Source of the DNA: Aestuariibaculum sp. M13 | GTDB lineage: Bacteria > Bacteroidota > Bacteroidia > Flavobacteriales > Flavobacteriaceae | Reading direction: 5' to 3' | Length of the DNA: 64,000 nucleotides | Assembly (NCBI RefSeq): GCF_024723255.1 | Contig: NZ_JANIAC010000004.1 | Coordinates: 124,001-188,000 of the forward strand | Shown: one piece after another, positions 42,259-51,571 of the stretch | How the letters are laid out: the number at the start of each line of letters is the position of its first letter | How positions within the stretch are numbered: position 1 is the stretch's first letter | Position numbers and translations under genes: made by a program | Notes under the pieces: generated by a model | Database searches by the model: none | What the model was told of the DNA's origin: nothing | The model's input: only the letters and a program-made list of their open reading frames with translations

Positions 42259-43075
42259 TTCCTCTTCCGCTTATTAAATTGTTTATTTCTTCTTTATCGG
42301 TGTTTTCTATAATATAAACATATTCGATATTGGTCATATCGTTGAATAACTTCACGTTAATTTCATAAAAGTTTTCAGCAGCGTCTAACTTAAAATTATC
42401 AACAACACCCACAGGAATTCCTTTAGGGAAAATAGAAGACATTCCGGTTGTTACAATAGTGTCGCCTTTTTTAACAGGCGCTATTTTTTGAATGTCGATT
42501 AGCTGTGCAAAAGCAGGATTTTTACCATTCCAGGTTAATGAGCCATAGTGATTTGTTTTCTTTAATTGCGCACTAATTTTTATTGTGGTATTTAATACTG
42601 AAATTACTGTAGCATAATTTCGGCTGGTTTTGTTAACCACACCTATTATACCTTTCGATGAAATAACACCAAAATCTTCATGAATACTATCTTTAGAGCC
42701 TTTGTTGATTAGAAGCATATTGTCGGTTGACGAATAATTGTTTCTAATAATATTAGCAGTTCTAAATTTATAAATGTCCTGCGTGTCTAAAGTGTCTATA
42801 AAAACAGAATCAGCTTTGGTATTTGAATTATATAGTAAGTTTTTTAGATGGTTGTTTTCTTCAGCTAAAATTTCGTTTTGCGATTTTAAATTGAAATAGC
42901 CATTAATATTACTTACCGAATTGTAAACGCCACCTGTTAAAAAGTTTGCCGAATTTATAAACTTACTTTTGTGATACGAATGTGACTGAATTGTAAAAAA
43001 CAAGGAAATACCAAACAGCAACAAGAACAACAAGAAGTTTTTGTTTCTTATTATGAAATTAATAATCTGTTGCAT
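42251..43075 (-). CDS. mreC: Cell shape-determining protein MreC
   Basis: A 274-residue periplasmic scaffold protein with one N-terminal membrane helix (FLLFLLLFGISLFF), a coiled coil (about 60-95) and the beta domain (GVISSKGIIGVVNKTSRNYATVISVLN; VKKGDTIVTTGMSSIFPKGIPVG). It recruits PBP2 and RodA. It lies 11 bases after mreB and overlaps mreD by 8 bases. Confidence 0.95.
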   Translation of the reverse strand: MQQIINFIIRNKNFLLFLLLFGISLFFTIQSHSYHKSKFINSANFLTGGVYNSVSNINGYFNLKSQNEILAEENNHLKNLLYNSNTKADSVFIDTLDTQDIYKFRTANIIRNNYSSTDNMLLINKGSKDSIHEDFGVISSKGIIGVVNKTSRNYATVISVLNTTIKISAQLKKTNHYGSLTWNGKNPAFAQLIDIQKIAPVKKGDTIVTTGMSSIFPKGIPVGVVDNFKLDAAENFYEINVKLFNDMTNIEYVYIIENTDKEEINNLISGRGNE

Positions 43076-43086
43076 GTTTTATACGC

Positions 43087-44115
43087 CTATTTAATCAGTA
43101 CACTTTTGTATTTAGGTAAATTTTTAAGTGTAATGCCTGTACCTCTTACTACGGCTCTTAAAGGATCTTCTGCGATATAAACCGGTAAATCTGTTTTTAA
43201 AGATAAACGTTTGTCTAAACCTCTAAGCATAGAACCACCACCGGCAAGATAAATACCAGTATTGTAAATATCGGCAGCTAATTCGGGCGGGGTTTGCGAT
43301 AAGGTTTCCATAACCGCATCTTCAATTCGTAAAATAGATTTATCAAGGGCTTTAGCAATTTCACGGTGTGATATAGAAACCTGTTTAGGTTTTCCTGTTA
43401 ATAAATCACGACCCTGAACGCTCATATCGTCTGGTGGCAACTCTAAATCTTCGGTTGCTGCACCAATTTGAATTTTAATTTTTTCAGCAGTACGCTCACC
43501 AACATATAAGTTGTGTTGTGTACGCATGTAGTAAACAATATCGTTTGTAAATACGTCTCCCGCAATTTTTACCGATTTGTCACATACAATACCTCCTAAG
43601 GCAATAACGGCGATTTCGGTAGTACCACCACCTATATCTACAATCATATTTCCTTTAGGTTGCATAATATCCACACCAATACCAATTGCCGCAGCCATTG
43701 GTTCGTGTATTAAGTAAACCTCTTTACCATTTACGCGCTCGGCACTTTCTTTAACCGCACGCATTTCAACCTCTGTAATTCCCGATGGAATACAAACCAC
43801 CATACGTAATGCCGGTGTGAAGAACTTCTTTTTTAATGCCGGTATGTTTCTAATAAACATACTAATCATTTGTTCTGAAGCGTCGAAATCTGCAATAACC
43901 CCGTCTTTTAACGGACGAATGGTTTTAATGTTCTCATGGGTTTTTCCCTGCATTAAACTGGCTTCCTGTCCGACGGCAATAATTTTACCTGATACTCTAT
44001 CGCGAGCAACGATAGAAGGAGCATCAACAACAACTTTGTCGTTGTGAATAATTAAGGTGTTGGCAGTACCTAAATCTATTGCGATTTCTTCGGTTAGGAA
44101 GTCAAAAAATCCCAT
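43087..44115 (-). CDS. mreB: Rod shape-determining actin homologue MreB
   Basis: A bacterial actin that organises the elongation complex on the inner face of the membrane. The 342-residue protein carries the actin phosphate loops (IAIDLGTANTLI; VDIGGGTTEIAVI), HEPMAAAIG and AGGGSMLRGLDKRL. I take MGFFDFLTEEIA as the start (44115); an in-frame ATG two codons upstream (44121) is equally possible. It is first in the shape operon. A large imperfect palindrome lies just upstream (44179-44273). Confidence 0.97.
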   Translation of the reverse strand: MGFFDFLTEEIAIDLGTANTLIIHNDKVVVDAPSIVARDRVSGKIIAVGQEASLMQGKTHENIKTIRPLKDGVIADFDASEQMISMFIRNIPALKKKFFTPALRMVVCIPSGITEVEMRAVKESAERVNGKEVYLIHEPMAAAIGIGVDIMQPKGNMIVDIGGGTTEIAVIALGGIVCDKSVKIAGDVFTNDIVYYMRTQHNLYVGERTAEKIKIQIGAATEDLELPPDDMSVQGRDLLTGKPKQVSISHREIAKALDKSILRIEDAVMETLSQTPPELAADIYNTGIYLAGGGSMLRGLDKRLSLKTDLPVYIAEDPLRAVVRGTGITLKNLPKYKSVLIK

Positions 44116-44178
44116 GGGCAATTAAATAATTTTTGAGGTTTAAAACGTTTCTCGTAAATGTAGTAAAAGTTAATAAAT

Positions 44179-44273
44179 ATATTAAGGTTTAAACGCCTAC
44201 AAATTTTAATAAATTCGTACTTAGTGTAGTTATACGAGATTTATCAAGCTTTAGACTATTTAAACCTTAATAT
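44179..44273. repeat. 95-base concentric imperfect palindrome between purH and mreB
   Basis: Outer arms atattaaggtttaaa (44179-44193) and tttaaaccttaatat (44259-44273) are perfect 15-bp inverted copies. Inside, aaattttaataaat (44201-44214) mirrors atttatcaagcttt (44239-44252) in 11 of 14 positions, and cgta (44216-44219) mirrors tacg (44233-44236). All share one centre near 44226. It lies in the leader or control region of mreB and after the end of purH. It has no T run and encodes no protein. Confidence 0.65.
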
Positions 44274-44283
44274 TTGTGTGTTT

Positions 44284-45816
44284 TTAGTGTTTAAAGTGAC
44301 GTGTTCCTGTAAATACCATAGCCACATCGTTATCGTTACAGTAATCGATGCTTAATTGGTCTTTAATAGAACCACCTGGTTGAATAACCGCTTTAATACC
44401 TGCTTTGTTTGCAATCTCTACACAATCAGGGAATGGGAAAAATGCATCACTTGCCATTACCGCACCATTTAAATCGAAGTTAAATGAGTTTGCTTTGTGA
44501 ATTGCTTGCTCTAAAGCGTCAACACGGCTTGTTTGTCCAGTTCCACCAGCACATAATTGTTTGTTTTTAACTAAAATTATGGTGTTAGATTTTGTGTGCT
44601 TACAAATTTTTGAAGCAAAGATTAAATCTTCTAACTCGGCTTGAGAAGGCTTGTTGTTAGTCACGTAAGTTAAACCTTCAATAGTATCTGTTACATTATT
44701 TCTGTCTTGAACAAGAATTCCATTTAAACAACTTCTAACGTTTGTTTGAGGTAATTCTACATCATTTAAAACAAGGATAATTCTGTTCTTTTTGCTTTTT
44801 AAGATTTCTACAGCTTCGTCTTCGTAAGCTGGAGCGATAATCACTTCACAGAATAAACTGTTGATTTCTTCAGCAGTTGCTTTATCAATAGCCGTGTTGC
44901 TGATTAAAACTCCACCAAAAGCAGAAACAGGATCTCCGGCTAAAGCATCAACGTAAGCCTGGTGAATCGTTTCGCTTTGAGCAAAACCACAAGCATTGTT
45001 GTGTTTTAAGATAGCGAATGTAGGTGCTTCACCTTTAAATTCGTTAATTAAGTTAACGGCAGCATCAACATCTAATAGGTTGTTGTAGCTTAATTCTTTT
45101 CCGTTAAGTTTGGTAAACATCGCGTCGAAATCTCCGAAGAACGATCCTTTTTGGTGTGGGTTTTCTCCGTAACGTAAAGCTTTACCGTTAGTTTCGCTAA
45201 TTTTTAAAACTACTTCTTCATTGTTTTGGTTGAAGTAGTTGAAGATAGCAGAATCGTAGTGCGATGATACGTTGAAGGCTTTTGTAGCAAAACGTTTTCT
45301 ATCTTCTAATGAAATGCTTCCGTTGTTTTTAGAAATGATTTCTAAGAATTCAGCGTAATCATCAACAGACGCCACACAAGTAACATCTGCAAAGTTTTTA
45401 GCAGCTGCACGAATTAACGAAATTCCACCTATATCGATTTTTTCAATAATATCTTGTTCGCTAGCGCCTGAAGCAACTGTTTTTTCAAACGGGTATAAAT
45501 CAACAATAACGACATCGATTTGAGGGATTTCGAAATCCGCCAATTCTTTAACGTCACTTTCATTATTTTGTCTGTTTAAAATACCACCAAATACTTTTGG
45601 GTGTAATGTTTTTACACGACCACCAAGAATAGATGGGTACGATGTAATTTCTTCAACAGGAACGACGTCGATACCTAAGTCGTTAATGAATGTTTGAGTT
45701 CCTCCAGTAGAGTAGATGGTTACACCTTGTTCGTTTAGTTTTTTTACGATTGGCTCTAAACCGTCTTTACTAAATACTGAAATTAATGCTGATTTTACTG
45801 TTTTTTCGTTGCTCAT
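44284..45816 (-). CDS. purH: AICAR transformylase / IMP cyclohydrolase
   Basis: Carries out the last two steps of IMP synthesis. The 510-residue fusion has the N-terminal cyclohydrolase (ALISVFSKDGLEPIVKKL; YSTGGTQTFI; GGRVKTLHPKVFGGIL; DIGGISLIRAAAKNF) and the C-terminal transformylase (LRYGENPHQKGSFFG; ILKHNNACGFA; DPVSAFGGVLISN; AGGTGQTSRVDAL; SDAFFPFPD; IQPGGSIKDQLSIDYCND). Its own promoter element is upstream. It is separated from mreB by the palindromic gap. Confidence 0.98.
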   Translation of the reverse strand: MSNEKTVKSALISVFSKDGLEPIVKKLNEQGVTIYSTGGTQTFINDLGIDVVPVEEITSYPSILGGRVKTLHPKVFGGILNRQNNESDVKELADFEIPQIDVVIVDLYPFEKTVASGASEQDIIEKIDIGGISLIRAAAKNFADVTCVASVDDYAEFLEIISKNNGSISLEDRKRFATKAFNVSSHYDSAIFNYFNQNNEEVVLKISETNGKALRYGENPHQKGSFFGDFDAMFTKLNGKELSYNNLLDVDAAVNLINEFKGEAPTFAILKHNNACGFAQSETIHQAYVDALAGDPVSAFGGVLISNTAIDKATAEEINSLFCEVIIAPAYEDEAVEILKSKKNRIILVLNDVELPQTNVRSCLNGILVQDRNNVTDTIEGLTYVTNNKPSQAELEDLIFASKICKHTKSNTIILVKNKQLCAGGTGQTSRVDALEQAIHKANSFNFDLNGAVMASDAFFPFPDCVEIANKAGIKAVIQPGGSIKDQLSIDYCNDNDVAMVFTGTRHFKH

Positions 45817-45839
45817 TTTTCTAAACTAGTTATAAAGTG

Positions 45840-45847
45840 CAAAAGTA
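45840..45847 (-). promoter_or_regulatory. -7 promoter element of purH
   Basis: TACTTTTG on the minus strand, a perfect TAnnTTTG followed by CA. It ends 23 bases before the purH ATG. A TTTTTG lies upstream but only 13 bases away, which is shorter than usual for a -33 element. Confidence 0.45.
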
Positions 45848-45973
45848 GTTATTTTTTGCTCAAAAACAGACTTAGAAATGTTGAAAAAACACGGAGAATT
45901 TTTTGCTTTAAAATCAGGTGAAAAACAATTTTTAATTAAGCTAAAAATGCAAGCTTTTGAAGCTGAAATTTGA

Positions 45974-46429
45974 CTATAAAATGGATGCCACCTGAGCGCA
46001 AACAAATTCTAAAAAGCGTTCGTCGGCTTCTGTAAACGGGTCAGGGGTGTTAGAGTCAATGTCGATTTGCCCAATATTTTCACCATTAACAAAAATAGGA
46101 ATAACGATTTCGGCTTTCACAGTAATGCTACAAGCTATGTAGTTGTCTTGAGCCGCAACATCTGGAACTACAAAATTTTGGTTGCTTACAGCTACTTGTC
46201 CGCAAATGCCTTTTCCAAACGGAATAATCGTGTGGTCGGTTGGTTCGCCAACATAAGGACCAAGTTTTAATTCTTCTTTATCACCGTTTCTAAAATAAAA
46301 CCCAACCCAATTGTAATAACTAACATTTGCTTCTAAAATTTCGCAAATATTTAAAAGACGCTCATCTACCGATTTAGACGTATTTGCGATTATAGTTTCT
46401 ACTTGAGGTTTTAGGGTTTCAAAAATCAT
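45974..46429 (-). CDS. GAF-domain protein, probable free methionine-(R)-sulfoxide reductase
   Basis: A 151-residue single GAF domain protein of the fRMsr (YebR) type, which reduces free methionine-R-sulfoxide. The catalytic-type cysteines lie in GKGICGQVAV and NYIACSITVKAEIVIPI; WVGFYFRNGDKEELKLGPYVG and GQIDIDSNTPDPFTEADERFLE are typical. It is flanked by purH on the same strand and the opposing exosortase gene. Some relatives are only annotated as GAF proteins, so the activity rests on the Cys positions. Confidence 0.85.
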   Translation of the reverse strand: MIFETLKPQVETIIANTSKSVDERLLNICEILEANVSYYNWVGFYFRNGDKEELKLGPYVGEPTDHTIIPFGKGICGQVAVSNQNFVVPDVAAQDNYIACSITVKAEIVIPIFVNGENIGQIDIDSNTPDPFTEADERFLEFVCAQVASIL

Positions 46430-46506
46430 AATTCAAAAGTTTTAGCAAAAGTATTTAAAAAGCTGTAATTTCGAAATTCAGTTAAAAGGAATTTTAACGT
46501 TATCAT

Positions 46507-47058
46507 TTGAAAGCACTTCTAGTAAAATACAAACTCGTTATTAAATTTATACTGACCTTTTTGTCAGTTTATTTGATGTTGTCGTTAGGGTATAAGTTTT
46601 ACTTACAATTTTCAGACGGTTCCTTGTATTATCCGGATTATATAACGCATTTAGTGGCTGTGCAATGTCAGGATTTGTTACAGGTTTTAGGGTGTCAGGT
46701 AGATATGATTCCTCATCCAAACGAACCTTCTATTAAAGTTTTGTTGAATGGCAGTTATATTTCGAGAATTATTGAAGGTTGTAATGCCTTTAGTGTGATT
46801 ATTCTGTTCGTATCATTTATTGCTGCCTTTGCATCAGATTTTAAAACCACTTCTATTTACATGTTACTTGGAAGTGTTTTAATTTATGTGGTGAATCTTA
46901 TTCGAATTGTTATCATTAATTTAGGGTTGTATTACTATCCAGAGTATGAAGCTGTATTGCATGAAGTTATATTTCCCGTGATTATTTATGGTATGATGTT
47001 TTTGCTTTGGGTATTTTGGGTGAATCGGTTTTCAAAAATAAAACGTGTAAATGCCTAA
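46507..47058 (+). CDS. xrtF: Exosortase family protein XrtF
   Basis: A 183-residue membrane protein (about five helices) of the exosortase superfamily, transpeptidases that cut C-terminal sorting signals at the inner membrane. The catalytic triad fits: Cys92 (IIEGCNAFSV), Arg133 (VNLIRIV) and His152 (AVLHEVIFP). The start codon is TTG (46507); the first ATG would lose part of the first helix. It overlaps its partner gene by 8 bases. No cognate sorting-signal protein was recognised in the window. Confidence 0.9.
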   Translation: MKALLVKYKLVIKFILTFLSVYLMLSLGYKFYLQFSDGSLYYPDYITHLVAVQCQDLLQVLGCQVDMIPHPNEPSIKVLLNGSYISRIIEGCNAFSVIILFVSFIAAFASDFKTTSIYMLLGSVLIYVVNLIRIVIINLGLYYYPEYEAVLHEVIFPVIIYGMMFLLWVFWVNRFSKIKRVNA

Positions 47059-47479
47059 AGCTTTAACTTACATATTGCTTGCTGTTTTATTTGGATTGTT
47101 GATTCTAATCCGCGCTTACGAAGGTAATTTGTTTTATGACCCGTATCTTACGTTTTTTAAAAATGACTATTTATACATCGATAGCCCAAGGCGTGAGTTG
47201 GCAAAGCTTGTGCTTTATACCAGTTTGCGCTTTTGGTTGAATACTTTGGTGTCGTTAGGTATTCTCTATTTGTTTTTTAAAGATTTGTCGATTGTTAAGT
47301 TTTCGGTGTTCTTTTATGCCGTAGCATATATTGTATTAATTTTAATATTCCTGTATTTTGTTGTTAATCCGAGACAGGAAGATTATTACTTGTTTTTCAA
47401 TTTTAGAAGATTTCTTATTCAGCCTTTAATATTATTACTGTTGTTACCAGCGTTTTACTATTATAAGCTGAATAAATAA
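47051..47479 (+). CDS. Exosortase F system-associated membrane protein
   Basis: A 142-residue protein with four hydrophobic segments, starting inside the end of xrtF. It shows YEGNLFYDPYLTFFKNDYL after the first helix, SLRFWLNTLVSLGILYLFF, and YYLFFNFRRFLIQPLILLLLLPAFYYYKL, matching the small protein that usually accompanies XrtF. The role is unknown. A bidirectional terminator follows at once. Confidence 0.88.
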   Translation: MPKALTYILLAVLFGLLILIRAYEGNLFYDPYLTFFKNDYLYIDSPRRELAKLVLYTSLRFWLNTLVSLGILYLFFKDLSIVKFSVFFYAVAYIVLILIFLYFVVNPRQEDYYLFFNFRRFLIQPLILLLLLPAFYYYKLNK

Positions 47480-47485
47480 AGTCAT

Positions 47486-47520
47486 AAAAAAACGCTCCAA
47501 CATTTGTTGGAGCGTTTTTT
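47486..47520. terminator. Bidirectional intrinsic terminator
   Basis: A stem aacgctccaac-attt-gttggagcgtt with A and T runs, between the converging exosortase F pair and groEL. It can serve both transcripts. Confidence 0.87.
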
Positions 47521-47551
47521 GAATTTATTATTTGCGTATCGAGGCTCTCAA

Positions 47552-49180
<1,629 letters not shown>

Positions 49181-49208
49181 TTATGTATTGTTTTGTGTTG
49201 TTAAGAAA

Positions 49209-49484
49209 TTAAATGATTGCTAAAATGTCGCTTTCACGCATAATTAAATAATCTTTACCTTCTAATTTTAATTCTGTTCCAGCATATTTACCATATAAAA
49301 CAGTGTCGCCAACTTGTACAGTAATAGGTTCGTCTTTAGTACCTTTTCCAGCAGCTATAACAGTTCCTCTTTGTGGCTTTTCTTTGGCGTTATCTGGAAT
49401 AATAATTCCTGAAGCGGTTTTAGTTTCAGCTGCAGCTGGTTCAATAAGAACACGGTCTGCTAATGGTTTAATGTTCAATGCCAT
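49209..49484 (-). CDS. groES: 10 kDa co-chaperonin GroES
   Basis: The 91-residue heptameric lid of GroEL. The mobile loop is [19 protein letters not shown], and the end [18 protein letters not shown] is typical. The start [16 protein letters not shown] fits the family. It is first in the groES-groEL operon. No CIRCE repeat and no perfect TAnnTTTG are seen upstream; a sigma-54-like site lies at 49536-49551. Confidence 0.98.
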   Translation of the reverse strand: MALNIKPLADRVLIEPAAAETKTASGIIIPDNAKEKPQRGTVIAAGKGTKDEPITVQVGDTVLYGKYAGTELKLEGKDYLIMRESDILAII

Positions 49485-49535
49485 TTGTATATATTTTTAA
49501 GTTTATAAAAATTAAAGTTTATCGCGAATGCTTTA

Positions 49536-49551
49536 TTCTAAAAGTGTGCCA
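49536..49551 (-). promoter_or_regulatory. Candidate sigma-54-type promoter of groES-groEL
   Basis: On the minus strand: TGGCACACTTTTAGAA. The -24 half TGGCAC is perfect and the G of the -12 half is at the right distance (11 bases), but the canonical TTGC reads TAGA. A sigma-54 activator gene lies a few genes upstream. No housekeeping -7 element competes at this place. The imperfect -12 half keeps confidence low. Confidence 0.33.
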
Positions 49552-49581
49552 ATAGTGTATAACTGACAAACTTGCAGCAAC

Positions 49582-49614
49582 AAAAAATGCCAACTTGAAA
49601 AGTTGGCATTTTTT
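49582..49614. terminator. Intrinsic terminator between secG and groES
   Basis: A stem of ten or more pairs, atgccaactt / aagttggcat, flanked by six A and six T residues. On the minus strand it ends the secG transcript and separates groES-groEL as an independent unit. Confidence 0.87.
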
Positions 49615-49634
49615 ATATATGATTGTCGCATGTT

Positions 49635-49985
49635 TTACTCAGCAGCTTCGTTAGCAGGTGTTGCAGTGTCGTCTGCAGACTGTACTGGGTTTGGTAACGG
49701 TTGAGCAGTAGTTTCAGCGTCTAAAGCTTTAGAATCTACAGTGTCTCCACCTCTGTTAATCGCCATATTAGATAATAAGATTAATACTAATAAAAGCGTT
49801 GCTAACGTCCATGTACTTTTGTCTAAAAAGTCGGTTGTTTTTTTAACACCACCTAATTGTTGTGTTCCACCACCACCGAAAGAAGAAGATAACCCGCCTC
49901 CTTTTGGGTTTTGTACCATGATAACTACGATTAGTAAAAATGCTACTATAACGATTAATGCTAAAAATATTGTAAACGTGCTCAT
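49635..49985 (-). CDS. secG: Preprotein translocase subunit SecG
   Basis: A 116-residue subunit of the SecYEG channel with two membrane helices around the conserved NPKGGGLSSSFGG loop; WTLATLLLVLILLSN is the second helix. It has a longer, Ala/Pro/Thr-rich acidic tail than in E. coli. The start overlaps the stop of the TPR gene (TAATG), which implies translational coupling. Confidence 0.96.
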   Translation of the reverse strand: MSTFTIFLALIVIVAFLLIVVIMVQNPKGGGLSSSFGGGGTQQLGGVKKTTDFLDKSTWTLATLLLVLILLSNMAINRGGDTVDSKALDAETTAQPLPNPVQSADDTATPANEAAE

Positions 49986-50953
49986 TATTCTAATTTATTT
50001 TGTTCTTGTAATTGTTGTACTGCTTTAATTTGGTTTGCAAAGAAACTATTTTTTTCTGGATATTTCAAACTTAAAATTTTATAAGATTGAATTGCTTTTT
50101 TATAGTTCTTTTGTTCTACGTAAATTCTGGCCAAAGTCTCTGTCATTAAGGCTTCTGGCTGTATCATTTGTGCTTCGGCTAAATTCCCTTTTGAAGCCGA
50201 AGATTTTGTCGGGTTTATTTTTGGGTTTTCCTGAATGAATTTCTCTATTAAATCAAACTTTTTTTCCCGTTCTAAACTGTCGTTTGTTTCAGGTTCACTT
50301 ACAGGTTCTGTTGTTGATTCCTTTGCAACTTCTGGTTCTGTTTGAGTTTTTTCTTCAGCAGGTTCGTTGCGTTCTATGGGTTTAAAACGAGTAAGTTGCA
50401 GCCATTCGTTAAACGAATGCGTTTCGTTTTTTTCAAATTCGAAAGGCTTACCAATGTTTAATATTATAGCTGGCGATTCACTGTCTTCTGGTTTAATTTC
50501 AGAAGGTTCGGGAGCAACTTCTATTGTTTTTGGTAGACGAGCTTCCTTAGGTTCAAACAGTGCAGGATCTAAAACACCTGTGGTGTCTTTTACTTGTTGT
50601 TGTAAATTATCGTCAATTTCAACACGACGGTTTACCGAAATATCTTCATAATCAACTTCAATATCCCAAACATTAGAAATATTTTGTTTTATAGATTCTG
50701 AAATTTCATTTTGGAGAAATTCTTCAGAAGTGATAAAGTCAAACAGAATGCTGCGATCGGTTGTGTAAGCTGCTGTCGTTTTAAGTTCCTGATTGTATTT
50801 AAAACTACTCTGGTCTTTTAATCCTTTAAGATAAATGGCGCGTGCCGGTTGAAAATATGGAAATTCGTCAATGATAGATTTTACCGCTTCAGTCTGCTCG
50901 TGTGTTATAGACTGCGGATGCTGAAGGATATATGTGAAATCTGTTGGGTTCAT
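49985..50953 (-). CDS. TPR-containing protein of unknown function
   Basis: A 322-residue cytoplasmic protein without signal peptide. The N-terminal part (TYILQHPQSITHEQTEAVKSIIDEFPYFQPARAIYLKGLKDQ, about residues 7-49) is typical of a conserved flavobacterial protein; the middle is acidic and Glu/Pro-rich (probably disordered, about 140-240); the end holds one or two TPR helices (AQMIQPEALMTETLARIYVEQKNYKKAIQSYKILSLKYPEK). It lies between lptE and secG, so a role in envelope biogenesis is plausible but not shown. Confidence 0.8.
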   Translation of the reverse strand: MNPTDFTYILQHPQSITHEQTEAVKSIIDEFPYFQPARAIYLKGLKDQSSFKYNQELKTTAAYTTDRSILFDFITSEEFLQNEISESIKQNISNVWDIEVDYEDISVNRRVEIDDNLQQQVKDTTGVLDPALFEPKEARLPKTIEVAPEPSEIKPEDSESPAIILNIGKPFEFEKNETHSFNEWLQLTRFKPIERNEPAEEKTQTEPEVAKESTTEPVSEPETNDSLEREKKFDLIEKFIQENPKINPTKSSASKGNLAEAQMIQPEALMTETLARIYVEQKNYKKAIQSYKILSLKYPEKNSFFANQIKAVQQLQEQNKLE

Positions 50954-50992
50954 TGGCTAAACCAAATTTAATAATTTTTTACAATCAAAAAA

Positions 50993-51502
50993 CTACCACT
51001 TGGCAAGTGTAGCATTAAAGATGTCTTGTGTTAAACGCTGAAATATTTCTTCGTGAGCTGTTGCTTTTTGAGATCCGGTAAGTAAAGATGATCCTGGATA
51101 ATCGTAGAAGAAAGAGAAGCTTTGTTCTAAATCGTCTTCCTCTTTTTTCTTATTAAAGAATCTAACTTTTACAGAAATAGTTAAACGGTTTTGAGCTGCA
51201 GTGTTTTGAGAAGTTGCAGTGGTTGGAGAAATACGATAATCGGTAATTTCGCCTTCGTACAATAAGTCTCCATTAGTGGTTACCAAACTTAAATTAGTTT
51301 GATTTTGAATTAAATCCTGCAATGTATTTTGAAATTCTAAATCTAAACCAGGTTCGAATAATAAAGCGGTATTTTCAAAACGATTCACCTGAAATGTTTT
51401 TACGTTTGCTGGAACCGAAGCTCCTGTAAAAGAGTAAATACCACAGTTTAATAATGTAAAGCTTAATGCTAGAAATGATAAGTAAATAAAGTGTTTTTTC
51501 AT
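50993..51502 (-). CDS. lptE: LPS-assembly lipoprotein LptE
   Basis: The outer-membrane lipoprotein that plugs the LptD barrel in LPS export. The 169-residue protein has a lipobox at Cys20 (LLNCGIYSF), and the family pattern GIYSFTGASVPANVKTFQVNRFENTA (about 21-46) with the later EGEITDYRISP and RLTISVKVRF strands. It lies between the sigma-54 activator and the TPR gene. The sequence family is weakly conserved; context and the CGIYSF start support the call. Confidence 0.88.
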   Translation of the reverse strand: MKKHFIYLSFLALSFTLLNCGIYSFTGASVPANVKTFQVNRFENTALLFEPGLDLEFQNTLQDLIQNQTNLSLVTTNGDLLYEGEITDYRISPTTATSQNTAAQNRLTISVKVRFFNKKKEEDDLEQSFSFFYDYPGSSLLTGSQKATAHEEIFQRLTQDIFNATLAKW

Positions 51503-51571
51503 GTTGTATAAACGCTGCTCGATAATCGATATTTAAATCATAAAGGATTAATCTTTCAACGGTTGATGGCT

